A program made the position numbers and the translations under genes. A stretch of 64,000 bases of DNA, from the NCBI GenBank assembly GCA_017644045.1, contig JAEPMI010000004.1:640014-704013 (forward strand). Reading direction: 5' to 3'. The DNA is from Deltaproteobacteria bacterium (GTDB lineage Bacteria; Myxococcota_A; Polyangia; Polyangiales; Houyiibacteriaceae). Positions 35,987-44,210 of this stretch are shown piece after piece. Numbering within the stretch: the first letter of the stretch is position 1; the number at the start of each line of letters is the position of its first letter. Under the pieces are notes generated by a model. The model worked only from the letters and a program-made list of their open reading frames with translations. It made no database searches and was not told the origin of the DNA.

Positions 35987-38146
35987 TCAGCCGCCGGGAC
36001 AGTCCACGGTCACCACGGTCAGCGCGCCCGGGAAGACCCGGCCAGGCGACTCCGTCTGTGGGCAGCTGCCCGCGCTCACGCGCAGTGGACCGGGCTCCAC
36101 GTTCCCGAACACGACCATGCGCGTCGTGCTGACCCCCACCCCGCCGAGCCGCGGATCGGCGACGGGAGTGAGCGAGCGCGGCGTGCCAGGGAGGTCGAAG
36201 CCATGGGGGGTGGCGTCGGCGCGATCGATGATCACGTCGATCGGGTCCGAGGGCACGGAGATGGTCGGAACGACCGCCACCATGCCGCGTCCCGGCTGCT
36301 GGACCTCACCCATGGCCGTCTGGATGATCTCCAGCTCGGTCGCCTCGAGGGGAATCACATTGCTCGAGAAGTCCCTGAAGGGAGTGTTGGAGGGCCCGAC
36401 CTGCCCCAGACCGTCGACCATGTAGACGGTCGGGTAGCAGCTCCCACCGCCGACGATCACCGTCGACGCAGAGTTCAGCGGGAGGCTGATGCTGCCACCG
36501 GATCCGGTGGTCCCGGAGAGCGACGGAACCGTCAGCGGTGTCCAGACCGGGATGCCGACCATCCCGTTCCCGGCGACGTCCTGGACCGTGGTGTTGAAGA
36601 AGATCGTTCCGAGGGTGTCGGAGCAGCTCCCCGCGTCGCAGTTGGAGCAAGGGGCCCCGCAGAAACCACAGTTCGGTACCGATCCATCGAGGGTCAGCTC
36701 GGTCTCGCAGCCGGTCGAGGCCCGGAGGTCACAGTCCCCATAGGTACCGGTGCAGGACGCGATCTCGCAGAAGCCATCGATGCAGATGTACTCCGCGTTC
36801 GCGCCCACGCAGGCCGCGGCCGCGTTCTCGTCCACGGTGCCATCGCAGTCGTTGTCGATGTTGTCACAGCGCTCGACCGCGCCCGGCGTGGTGCCCGGAT
36901 CGGCGTCGTTGCAGTCGCCGGCGCGGGGCACCATCCCCGAAACGTCCGCGCACATCGGCATCGCCGCACCGGTCCCGTAGCCGTCGCCGTCGTTGTCGAT
37001 GAAGTAGTCGCTCTCCGTGAGCCCCTCGTCGACCATGCCGTCGCAGTCGTCGTCGCGACCGTTGCAGTACTCCGGGAGGCCCGCGCCGACGAAGGGGTCG
37101 AGGTCGTCACAGTCGTCGCCGCCGCAGGCGGCGTCGGCGACGCCGTCACCGTCATCGTCCTCGAAGCCGGCGCCGGGGACCGGGAAGTCGGCGACACCGT
37201 TGCAGTCGTCGTCGATCGCGTTGCACGCCTCCACCGCCAGCGGACCGATGGCGGCGTCGCCGTCGTTGCAGTCGGTCGGCAAGAGGGAGTAGCCCGGCGG
37301 CACGTCGCACTGCACCAGCCGGTCGCCGTTCACGTTGCCGTACCCGTCGCCGTCGAGGTCGCGGTACCAGATCGCGGGGCGCGCGTTCTCGTCGATCGTG
37401 CCGTCGCAGTCGTTGTCCTTGCTGTCGCAGATCTCGTTCTGCACCGGCTGGACCGCCAGGTCCGTGTCGTCACAGTCCTCGCCGAGGATGGCGAAGCGAA
37501 CCGTGCCCGGGCAGGCGTTCATCATGCTCGACGAGTCGCCCCGCCCGTCTGCATCCGCGTCCGCGAAGCCCGCGATCGAGACGCCCTCGTCCACGTCACC
37601 GTCGCAGTCATCGTCCCGCCCGTTGCAGACTTCGTTCCCGAGTGGCGAGATGGAGGCTTCGAGATCGTTGCAGTCCGTGCCCGCTCCGCCGTCGTCGTTG
37701 CTGCAGCGGGCGTCGATGAATCCGTCGCGGTCGCGGTCGAGGGTCCCGACCGTGTTCAGGTCGCAATCCTCGTCGTGCCCGGAATCGCAGATCTCGACGT
37801 TGCCCGGAAAACGGTCGGGGTCCATGTCGTCGCAGTCGTTGCCGCCGCACTCGACTCGGTCGATGCCGTCACCGTCGCCGTCGGGCATCGCGCAACTGTC
37901 GTCGCACGTCGCCATCGTCTCGATGCACGCCTCGTTCGCCGGGCAGGGGCTCAGCCCCGCCACGCAGCCCAGCGAACTCGCGCCCGCGCTCGTCGGCGAG
38001 CAGGTCTCGCTGCCGTTGCAGAAGACGCCGTCATCGCATTGAGCATCGTCGGTGCACGTCAGCTCCCCCGTCGGAGGAGCGTCGTCGCCGCAGCCGGCGA
38101 GCACCATCAGACACATCGAACCCATCACGAGGAAGAAAGAGCGCAT
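35987..38146 (-). CDS. MopE-like multi-repeat metal-binding-motif lipoprotein
   Basis: A 719-residue lipoprotein (MRSFFLVMGSMCLMVLAGC). After a Cys-rich head (CTDDAQCDDGVFCNG) come about ten acidic repeats of the shape D-C-x-D-x-D-P/A, then E-x-C-(D/N)-x-x-D-D/N-D-C-(D/N)-G, for example EVCNGRDDDCDGDVDEG. This is the putative metal-binding motif seen in MopE and many myxobacterial proteins. The C-terminal 220 residues are a beta-rich domain without the motif, followed by a Cys pair near the end (SAGSCPQTE, VTVDCPGG). AAGG precedes the ATG closely. Metal binding and surface exposure are family-based inferences. A longer frame upstream is non-coding. Confidence 0.8.
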   Translation of the reverse strand: MRSFFLVMGSMCLMVLAGCGDDAPPTGELTCTDDAQCDDGVFCNGSETCSPTSAGASSLGCVAGLSPCPANEACIETMATCDDSCAMPDGDGDGIDRVECGGNDCDDMDPDRFPGNVEICDSGHDEDCDLNTVGTLDRDRDGFIDARCSNDDGGAGTDCNDLEASISPLGNEVCNGRDDDCDGDVDEGVSIAGFADADADGRGDSSSMMNACPGTVRFAILGEDCDDTDLAVQPVQNEICDSKDNDCDGTIDENARPAIWYRDLDGDGYGNVNGDRLVQCDVPPGYSLLPTDCNDGDAAIGPLAVEACNAIDDDCNGVADFPVPGAGFEDDDGDGVADAACGGDDCDDLDPFVGAGLPEYCNGRDDDCDGMVDEGLTESDYFIDNDGDGYGTGAAMPMCADVSGMVPRAGDCNDADPGTTPGAVERCDNIDNDCDGTVDENAAAACVGANAEYICIDGFCEIASCTGTYGDCDLRASTGCETELTLDGSVPNCGFCGAPCSNCDAGSCSDTLGTIFFNTTVQDVAGNGMVGIPVWTPLTVPSLSGTTGSGGSISLPLNSASTVIVGGGSCYPTVYMVDGLGQVGPSNTPFRDFSSNVIPLEATELEIIQTAMGEVQQPGRGMVAVVPTISVPSDPIDVIIDRADATPHGFDLPGTPRSLTPVADPRLGGVGVSTTRMVVFGNVEPGPLRVSAGSCPQTESPGRVFPGALTVVTVDCPGG

Positions 38147-38301
38147 GGGCCTTCTTAGCAGTGAAGGGAGGGCCCGGCCCAACGAATCCGGTATGATCTC
38201 GATGGCATACCCCAAGGCGCGGGTCCCTCCTGGGACCGGGATTCGGCCGCGGAACCGGACCGTGGTAGCGCCCGCCGGACGGCGGTCCTACAACTGCCGC
38301 C

Positions 38302-39057
38302 GTGCTCTCCCGCTTCGGATTGGCTGCGTTGGTCGGCGCCGCGATCGGCCTGGTCGCCGGGTTCGTCATCGGCGGGATCGGACCGCGCCGAGAGCTCGCG
38401 GACGCCGAACGCGAGATCGACCGACTCGAGGAGGAGCTGAAGAGCGGCGGCGGAGGCTGGCGCTCGCCGGTCCCCGGACTCGACCGGATCCTCCGTAGCC
38501 CCGATGACGAGCGCGGCGGCTCGATCGAGGAAGACCGCGAGCCCACGCCCGTGGCCGATGGCGACGGTTCGGGCGAACCGGTCGAGGCCGTCGACGGACT
38601 CGATGGTGGCGTCCCTCGCGAGAGCTGGCGCGATCGTTGGCGCTCACGCGCGCGGGAGACCCGCGAGGAGCGCTACGACTCGTTCACGCGCGCGGCATCC
38701 GTGCAGCGCGTGCGGCGCATCCAGTCACGGGCCGCGCTCGTCGAGCAAGCGGAGCTGACGGACGAAGAGGAAGCACGGCTCGATGGAGTGCTCGGCGAGC
38801 TCAACGACTCGCTCGCCGGCTACGGCGAGGAGATCCTCCTGCTCGCCGCACGGGACGAGCCGCCGCCGCCGCGGGACCTGCTCGGCATCACCCATGACGT
38901 GACCGGCATCCTCGCGGACGCGCAGCGGAACCTGGAAGAGCTGCTCGGTCCCGAGCGCATGGGCCAGACCGATCCCTCGGCGCTCGAAATCTGGAACCAC
39001 GTGGACCTCGACCGACTCGAGCCAGCGGCGCGAGCCGCTCTCGAGCGCCGACGCTGA
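38302..39057 (+). CDS. membrane-anchored helical protein ahead of an ABC exporter
   Basis: A 251-residue protein not recognised as a named family. An N-terminal transmembrane helix (FGLAALVGAAIGLVAGFVIG) is followed by a heptad-rich segment (ELADAEREIDRLEEELKSG), an acidic Gly/Asp-rich linker and a charged helical C-terminus. The GTG start has no strong Shine-Dalgarno but gives the transmembrane anchor at the N-terminus. It lies eight bases before the ABC permease gene, so it is probably part of the same transcript, perhaps a scaffold for the exporter; that is an inference. Divergent from the MopE-like gene across about 155 bases. Confidence 0.65.
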   Translation: MLSRFGLAALVGAAIGLVAGFVIGGIGPRRELADAEREIDRLEEELKSGGGGWRSPVPGLDRILRSPDDERGGSIEEDREPTPVADGDGSGEPVEAVDGLDGGVPRESWRDRWRSRARETREERYDSFTRAASVQRVRRIQSRAALVEQAELTDEEEARLDGVLGELNDSLAGYGEEILLLAARDEPPPPRDLLGITHDVTGILADAQRNLEELLGPERMGQTDPSALEIWNHVDLDRLEPAARAALERRR

Positions 39058-39065
39058 TCGCCGCG

Positions 39066-39992
39066 ATGAGCTCCGAGCCCGCGACCAAGAACCTGCTGCG
39101 CGACGCGCTCGTGATCGCGGCGTTCGACCTCGGCGAGTCGCTCCGCTCGCGGAAGGTCCTGGTGTTCATGGTGCTCTACGTCGTCGGCGCGATCGGCGCG
39201 ACGGTGATCTTCACCGAGCTCCTCCAAGAGGTGGAGATCGCCCTCGCCGAGCAGCTCCTGGTCGCCCGCACGAGCGACCCCGGCAGCCTCACGCAAGCGG
39301 TGATGGAGAGCCCCGAGCTCCTCCGTGTGCTCAGCGGGTTGGTCCGCGACGAGGACCTGGCGAGAACCCTGGTCGGCAGGCCGCCGATCGCGCTCCTCTA
39401 TCATTGGGTGGCGCTCGCGTTCGGACCGATCTTCGCGATCCTCACCTCCAGCGACACCATCGCGACGGAGGTGTCGACCGGCTCCATCCGCTTCGCGCTC
39501 GCCCGAACGGACCGAGCGGGGTGGCTCCTCGGGAAGGTCTTCGGTCAGAGCCTGCTGCTCTTCGTCGGGCTCGTGCTGGGCGCCGTCGGTGCGTGGGTGA
39601 CCGGGTGGATCCAGCTCGGGGCGTTCGATGCATCCGCGACCGCGGCCGCGCTGGTGGGGTACGTGGGGACCGCGTTCGTCTACGTCTGGGCCCACCTCGG
39701 TCTCGCGCTGGGCGTCTCGCAGCTGACGCGCTCGGTCCCGTGGTCGCGCGCGCTCGGGCTGCTCGCCCTCGTCGCGGTCTTCGGGATCCATCGCTTCTTC
39801 GAGCGCGACTGGGTGGTCGAGGCAGTGCCCGTGCTCTCGGGCTCGCTTCGCCAGCTCTTCCCGGTGGCCCACCGACTGGACCTCTGGCGTCCGGGTTTCG
39901 AAGCGAGCGTGCCGGCCCTGGCCCTGCTCCTGGCGCTCGGCTGCAGCTACATCGCACTCGGCTACGTCCGCTTCGCTCGGAGGGATGCGTGA
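39066..39992 (+). CDS. ABC-2 type transporter permease
   Basis: A 308-residue permease with about six transmembrane segments (VLVFMVLYVVGAIGATVIF, WVALAFGPIFAILTSSD, LLLFVGLVLGAVGAWVTG and others) and the ABC-2 signature TEVSTGSIRFALARTDRAGWLLGK, which precedes the central helices. It pairs with the ATPase gene that overlaps its stop codon (GTGA), making an importer-like two-component exporter of unknown substrate. The extracytoplasmic loop after the first helix (about residues 50-95) is charged. Part of an operon with the membrane-anchored protein upstream. Confidence 0.85.
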   Translation: MSSEPATKNLLRDALVIAAFDLGESLRSRKVLVFMVLYVVGAIGATVIFTELLQEVEIALAEQLLVARTSDPGSLTQAVMESPELLRVLSGLVRDEDLARTLVGRPPIALLYHWVALAFGPIFAILTSSDTIATEVSTGSIRFALARTDRAGWLLGKVFGQSLLLFVGLVLGAVGAWVTGWIQLGAFDASATAAALVGYVGTAFVYVWAHLGLALGVSQLTRSVPWSRALGLLALVAVFGIHRFFERDWVVEAVPVLSGSLRQLFPVAHRLDLWRPGFEASVPALALLLALGCSYIALGYVRFARRDA

Positions 39993-40921
39993 GCCTCGCG
40001 CTCGAGCTCTCCGGCGTACGGAAGCGCTACGGGAAGACCGTGGCGCTCGACGGGCTGGACCTGAGGGTCGAGCGCGGGACCATGCTCGGGCTCGTCGGAC
40101 CGAACGGCGCGGGCAAGACCACGACGTTCGGCATCATCAGCGGGGCGCTCCGCGCGGACGCCGGCAAGGTCGACGTGCTCGGCGGAGGCACCTTCGATCC
40201 ACGGCAGCAGGCCGGTGCGCTCGGGGTGCTCCCACAAGACTGTGCGCTGAACCCGCATTCCTCGGCCCGACAGCTGCTGACCTTCTTCGCTCGGTTGCAG
40301 GGGCTGGGCCGTGTGGACGCTCGAAGGGATGCGGACCGACTCCTCGAGGCCATGCGGCTCACGGACCGCGCCGGCGCACGCGTGGGCCAGCTCAGCCACG
40401 GGATGAAGCGCCGACTCGCGGTCGCGCAGGCGTTGGTGGGGGACCCGAAGCTGGTGCTCCTCGATGAGCCGACCGGCGGGCTGGACCCGCACCTGGTCGT
40501 GGACATGCGCGAGCTGCTCCTGGCCGAGAAACGGAAGCGCACGCTCATCGTCAGCTCTCACATCCTCTCCGACCTCGAGCAGACCTGCGACCGGATCGCC
40601 TTCCTCGAGCAAGGGCGTTGCATCGAGGAGGGCGCGGTCGAGTCGATGCGTGCGGCGATCGGTCGGGTGCGGGTCCGCTTCGCGCGGCCACCGAGCGAAG
40701 CCGAGCGCGACGCACTGAGGGCGATCCTCGGCGAGCGACTCGAGAGCACGAGCGACCGGGAAGCCACCTACGTGCTCGACCCGAGCGAGGTCATCGAGGA
40801 GGTCGCTCCGGCGATCCTCGCCGAGCTGATGGCCGCGGGCCTGCCGGTGCTCGAGGTCGGCGTGGGCGGCACGCTGGAAGAAGCCTACCTCGTGAGCCGT
40901 CACCGGCTCGGCGAGAGCTGA
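39989..40921 (+). CDS. ABC transporter ATP-binding protein
   Basis: A 310-residue ATPase that powers the adjacent permease. Walker A is GPNGAGKT (about residues 35-42), the signature is LSHGMKRR, Walker B is LVLLDEPTGGLD, and the H-loop is in SSHILSDLEQ. After the core there is a roughly 90-residue C-terminal domain like those of DrrA/CcmA-type exporters. The GTG start overlaps the permease stop codon by three bases, indicating translational coupling. Substrate unknown; export of a lipid, peptide or drug are all consistent. Confidence 0.92.
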   Translation: MSLALELSGVRKRYGKTVALDGLDLRVERGTMLGLVGPNGAGKTTTFGIISGALRADAGKVDVLGGGTFDPRQQAGALGVLPQDCALNPHSSARQLLTFFARLQGLGRVDARRDADRLLEAMRLTDRAGARVGQLSHGMKRRLAVAQALVGDPKLVLLDEPTGGLDPHLVVDMRELLLAEKRKRTLIVSSHILSDLEQTCDRIAFLEQGRCIEEGAVESMRAAIGRVRVRFARPPSEAERDALRAILGERLESTSDREATYVLDPSEVIEEVAPAILAELMAAGLPVLEVGVGGTLEEAYLVSRHRLGES

Positions 40922-40934
40922 ACCGACCCGCTCG

Positions 40935-41840
40935 TCAGAACAGCGCCAAGACGGCGGTGATGTTGTCGCGACCGCCCTTCTTGTTCGCGAGGGAGATCAG
41001 CGAGCTCACGCAGGGCTCGACCAGCACTCCGTCCTCGACGTGCAGGAGCCGCTGCCCGATCTCTTCGTCGGTGACCTCGCCGTAGAGGCCATCGGTGCAG
41101 AGGAGCACCCGATCGCTCTGTCGGAGCTGGACGGCGTGGAGCTCGACGCGGACGCTCTCGCTCGCCGTGCTCACCGAGTTGGTCAGCATGCTCGAGTAGC
41201 GAGACCGACGGGCCTCCTCTTCGGTCAACACCTTCGCCTGGACCATCTCCTGCGCCAGGTTGTGGTCGCGGGTGAGTCGAAAGAGCTTTCCGCCACGGTG
41301 CAGATAGGCGCGGCTGTCACCGACGTGCACCAGATAGAGCATCGGCCACGCGACGTAGCCCATGGTCAGCGTGCTCCCCATGTCACCCGTGAAGCCCTTG
41401 CGCTCGGCGACCTCGCGCATTCGCTCGTGGGATCGCTTCACCGCCTTGGTGAACCCGCGCGCGAGCGCCGCTTCGTCCTGGCTGCCAGCCGCGGTGCGAA
41501 GCCAGGGCATCATCGAGAACGCGTACTGGAGCATCCCGTCCACCACGACGGCGCTGGCGACCTCTCCGTGTAGCTGCCCGCCCATGCCGTCGGCGACCAT
41601 CATGAGCCGACCCGTCGGCGTCTCGCGGTGACGGGCGCCATCGTTGTCCGGCAGTCCGCACTGCTGCACGTGGATGGTCTTCTCGAGCGCGGCCACCACA
41701 TAGGTGTCCTGGTTCGTCATCCGCACCTGGCCGATGTCGCTCAGCCCGACGATCGTCGCGGCGGCACCGGGATCGTCATCGTGGCCTCCGTCGTCGCCCC
41801 GCCGTCGCAGGAACTCGAAGGTCTTCCGCGGGGTCGTCAT
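40935..41840 (-). CDS. PP2C-family protein phosphatase
   Basis: A 301-residue metal-dependent Ser/Thr protein phosphatase. Motifs in order: GLSDIGQVRMTNQD, VADGMGGQLHGEVAS (metal-binding Asp and Gly), GDSRAYLHRGGKLFRLTRDH, LLCTDGLYGEV and KGGRDNITAVLAL at the C-terminus. All metal ligands of bacterial PP2C are visible, so it should be active. No kinase gene is adjacent. The ATG gives a start close to the first motif; an in-frame extension upstream runs into the intergenic region. It is convergent with the ABC gene. Confidence 0.92.
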   Translation of the reverse strand: MTTPRKTFEFLRRRGDDGGHDDDPGAAATIVGLSDIGQVRMTNQDTYVVAALEKTIHVQQCGLPDNDGARHRETPTGRLMMVADGMGGQLHGEVASAVVVDGMLQYAFSMMPWLRTAAGSQDEAALARGFTKAVKRSHERMREVAERKGFTGDMGSTLTMGYVAWPMLYLVHVGDSRAYLHRGGKLFRLTRDHNLAQEMVQAKVLTEEEARRSRYSSMLTNSVSTASESVRVELHAVQLRQSDRVLLCTDGLYGEVTDEEIGQRLLHVEDGVLVEPCVSSLISLANKKGGRDNITAVLALF

Positions 41841-42244
41841 CGAGAGTGGCGACGATAGCAGACCGGAGGTGCCGCGCGGCGGCTCGTTTGTGGCGGCAAC
41901 GATCGCCAACGCGCGGCCCAAAAAATGGCGGCGCCGAGGAGAGCCTCACGACTCTCCTACGGCGCCTACCAGGGACCGAGTCCGTCACCCCTACGTCCTC
42001 GGTCCCAGTACACCCACCCTTGCGGTCCATCCCGCTTGATTCTCGTCGAGTCTCGTTCGACCTCCGTGATTCCCTACCTAAGCGACGATCGTGCCAGCGA
42101 CAAAACTCAATGATTCCGTCATTTGTGAACTTCGCTCGTCCAGTATCGTGACGCTCTGTCCGTCCAAAGTTTTGTCATGCCCATCATCTGGACGTTCCCA
42201 GCAGCGGGCTCCGGCGCCCCGTGGGCTGTTGTAGGCTCCGCTCC
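41841..42244. other. 404-base structured intergenic region
   Basis: No gene is recognised between the divergent phosphatase and SDR genes. Left part: a stem GGCGCC/GGAGAG (41930-41943) with CTCTCC/GGCGCC (41952-41966), then a second stem (41972-41980 with 41998-42006, GGGACCGAG/CTCGGTCCC). Right part: a less GC-rich stretch flanked by GACAAAACT (42099-42107) and AGTTTTGTC (42168-42176). This could be a small structured RNA, paired terminators or a regulatory leader. Confidence 0.5.
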
Positions 42245-43051
42245 ATGAGCCCCCCTCCCGTAGCCCTGGTCACCGGCGCCACTCGCGGCATCGGCAAGGG
42301 CGTCGCCCTGGCGCTCGCCGACGCGGGCTGGACCGTCGCTTTCACGGGTCGCACCGAGGAGGGTGACCTCTCGTTGCGCGCCACGACGGACGCGATCACC
42401 GAGCGGGGCGGCACGCCAGTGCCCATCCGCTGCAACCACGACGACGACGAAGAGGTCGCGGCGGCGTTCGCGACGCTCCGCGAACGTGCCGGACGCCTCG
42501 ACCTGCTGGTGAACAACGTCTTCGCCATCCCTTCGGGCGACTTCTGGACCAAGCCCTTCTTCGAGCTCCCGATCGCGCTCTGGGACCAGATGCATCGGGT
42601 CGGCCTCCGCTCCCACTTCGTGGCCAGCTGGCACGCTGCGCCGCTGCTGATCGAGAGCGGTCGCGGGGTGATCGCCAACATCTCGTCCTTCGCCGGGCGG
42701 AGCTACCAGCTGAACGTCGCCTATGGCGTGGGCAAGGCCGGCGTCGACCGACTCGCGTACGACATCGCCGAAGAGCTGCGGCCTCATGGAGTGGCCGCCG
42801 TGACGCTCTGGCCAGGCATCGTGCGAACGGAGTGGGTGATGGAGAACCAGGGCTCGCTACCCTTCCCGCTCGACGTGAGCGAGTCACCGGAGCTCACGGG
42901 GCGAGTCATCGCGGCGCTCGCGGCAGACCCGGAGCGGATGAGACACAGTGGAGAGCGGCTGGTGGTCGCCGAGCTCGCGGAGCACTACGACATCACCGAC
43001 GTGGATGGGAGTCGGCCGCCATCGTTGCGGCGACGACGGGAGACGACATGA
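42245..43051 (+). CDS. short-chain dehydrogenase/reductase, DHRS1-like
   Basis: A 268-residue NAD(P)-dependent SDR. The cofactor motif TGATRGIGKG is near residue 13, NNVFA follows in the fourth strand, the catalytic Tyr-x3-Lys is in AYGVGKAG, and the Ser strand is ANISSFAG. The long insertion with FWTKPFFELPIALWDQMHRVGLRSH, and WPGIVRTEW, fit the DHRS1-like branch. The gene product is followed directly by a flavin oxidase that starts on the SDR stop codon (ATGA), so the two may act on one pathway. Substrate unknown. Confidence 0.87.
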   Translation: MSPPPVALVTGATRGIGKGVALALADAGWTVAFTGRTEEGDLSLRATTDAITERGGTPVPIRCNHDDDEEVAAAFATLRERAGRLDLLVNNVFAIPSGDFWTKPFFELPIALWDQMHRVGLRSHFVASWHAAPLLIESGRGVIANISSFAGRSYQLNVAYGVGKAGVDRLAYDIAEELRPHGVAAVTLWPGIVRTEWVMENQGSLPFPLDVSESPELTGRVIAALAADPERMRHSGERLVVAELAEHYDITDVDGSRPPSLRRRRETT

Positions 43052-44202
43052 GTCCGAGCGAACGAGCCAGAGGTTGGGTGGACGAGCTGCGCGAGATGGC
43101 GCCGGCCATCGAGGAAGGCCGCCGGGTGCCGCAGACGCTGTCGGATCGGCTGGGTGCCGACGGCTTCTTCCGGATGCTCGTCCCCGCGAGCCTGGGCGGT
43201 GGCGAGGTGCATCCGCGCGAGTTCGCTTCGGCGCTCAGCACGCTGGCGGAAGGCGATGGTGCCACCGGCTGGCTGGCGATGACCGGCTCGACGACGGGAC
43301 TGCTGACCGCCTACCTGCCCGAGGCCGGCGCCCGCGCCGTGCTCGAGGGACCGGAGCACGCGGCGCTCGCCGGCGTGTTCGCGCCGAGCGGCAAGGCCAC
43401 ACCGGTCGAGGGCGGCTTCCGCCTGAGCGGGCGCTGGGCGTTCGGCAGCGGTTGCCAGAACGCGAGCTGGCGCGTCGGAGGCGCGCTGGTCTTCGACGGC
43501 GACGCGCCACGAACGCTCCCGAGCGGCGCGCCCGAGATCCGCTCGTTCTTCTTCCGCGCCGACGAGTCGTCGGTGGAGGACACCTGGCGCACGTCGGGTC
43601 TGCGCGGCACCGGCAGCCACGACATGAGCGTCGAGGACGTGTTCGTTCCCACCGAGCGGAGCACCTGCATCCTGGCCGACACGCCGACCCACGAAGGACC
43701 GCTCTACCGCTTCCCGGTGTTCGGGCTGCTCGCGACGGGTGTCGCCTCGGTCGGGCTCGGCATCGCTCGAGCCGCGCTCGACGCCGGCATGGAGATGGCG
43801 AAGTCCAAGCGCTCGCGGGGCGGCGGAAAGCGGATGGGCGAGAGCGAGATCGTGCAGGTCGAGCTCGCCACCGCGCAGGGGGAGCTCGGCGCCGCCGAGG
43901 CCTTCCTGCACGCCACCCTCGACGCCGCCTGGGCCCGCGCGGAGGGAGCCAGCGAAGCGCTCCCGGAGTCGGAGCGCGCGCGCCTTCGCTTGGCGGCGAC
44001 GCACGCCGCCCGCAGCGCCGCGGCCGTCGTCGATCGGGTCTACCACCTCTGCGGCGGCGCCTCGATCTGGGACGCCAACCCGCTCTCGCGCCATTTCCGG
44101 GACGTCCACGTGATGACTCAGCACGTGATGGTGAGCCCCTCGACGCTGAAGCCCATCGGCCGCATCGCGCTCGGCTTGCCGACCGACAGCTCGATGCTCT
44201 GA
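43048..44202 (+). CDS. acyl-CoA dehydrogenase-fold flavin monooxygenase-like protein
   Basis: A 384-residue acyl-CoA dehydrogenase-fold protein lacking the dehydrogenase's catalytic Glu motif but with the C-terminal pattern of group D flavin monooxygenases such as HsaA: GGASIWDANPLSRHFRDVHVMTQHVMVSP. The N-terminal part is DGFFRMLVPASLGGGEVHPREF, and TWRTSGLRGTGSHDMSVEDVFVP is the substrate loop. Such proteins use reduced flavin to hydroxylate a ring substrate. The ATG overlaps the SDR stop (ATGA). No flavin reductase partner gene is seen nearby, so the reductant must come from elsewhere if this activity is right. Confidence 0.75.
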   Translation: MSPSERARGWVDELREMAPAIEEGRRVPQTLSDRLGADGFFRMLVPASLGGGEVHPREFASALSTLAEGDGATGWLAMTGSTTGLLTAYLPEAGARAVLEGPEHAALAGVFAPSGKATPVEGGFRLSGRWAFGSGCQNASWRVGGALVFDGDAPRTLPSGAPEIRSFFFRADESSVEDTWRTSGLRGTGSHDMSVEDVFVPTERSTCILADTPTHEGPLYRFPVFGLLATGVASVGLGIARAALDAGMEMAKSKRSRGGGKRMGESEIVQVELATAQGELGAAEAFLHATLDAAWARAEGASEALPESERARLRLAATHAARSAAAVVDRVYHLCGGASIWDANPLSRHFRDVHVMTQHVMVSPSTLKPIGRIALGLPTDSSML

Positions 44203-44210
44203 CGTCGCGC

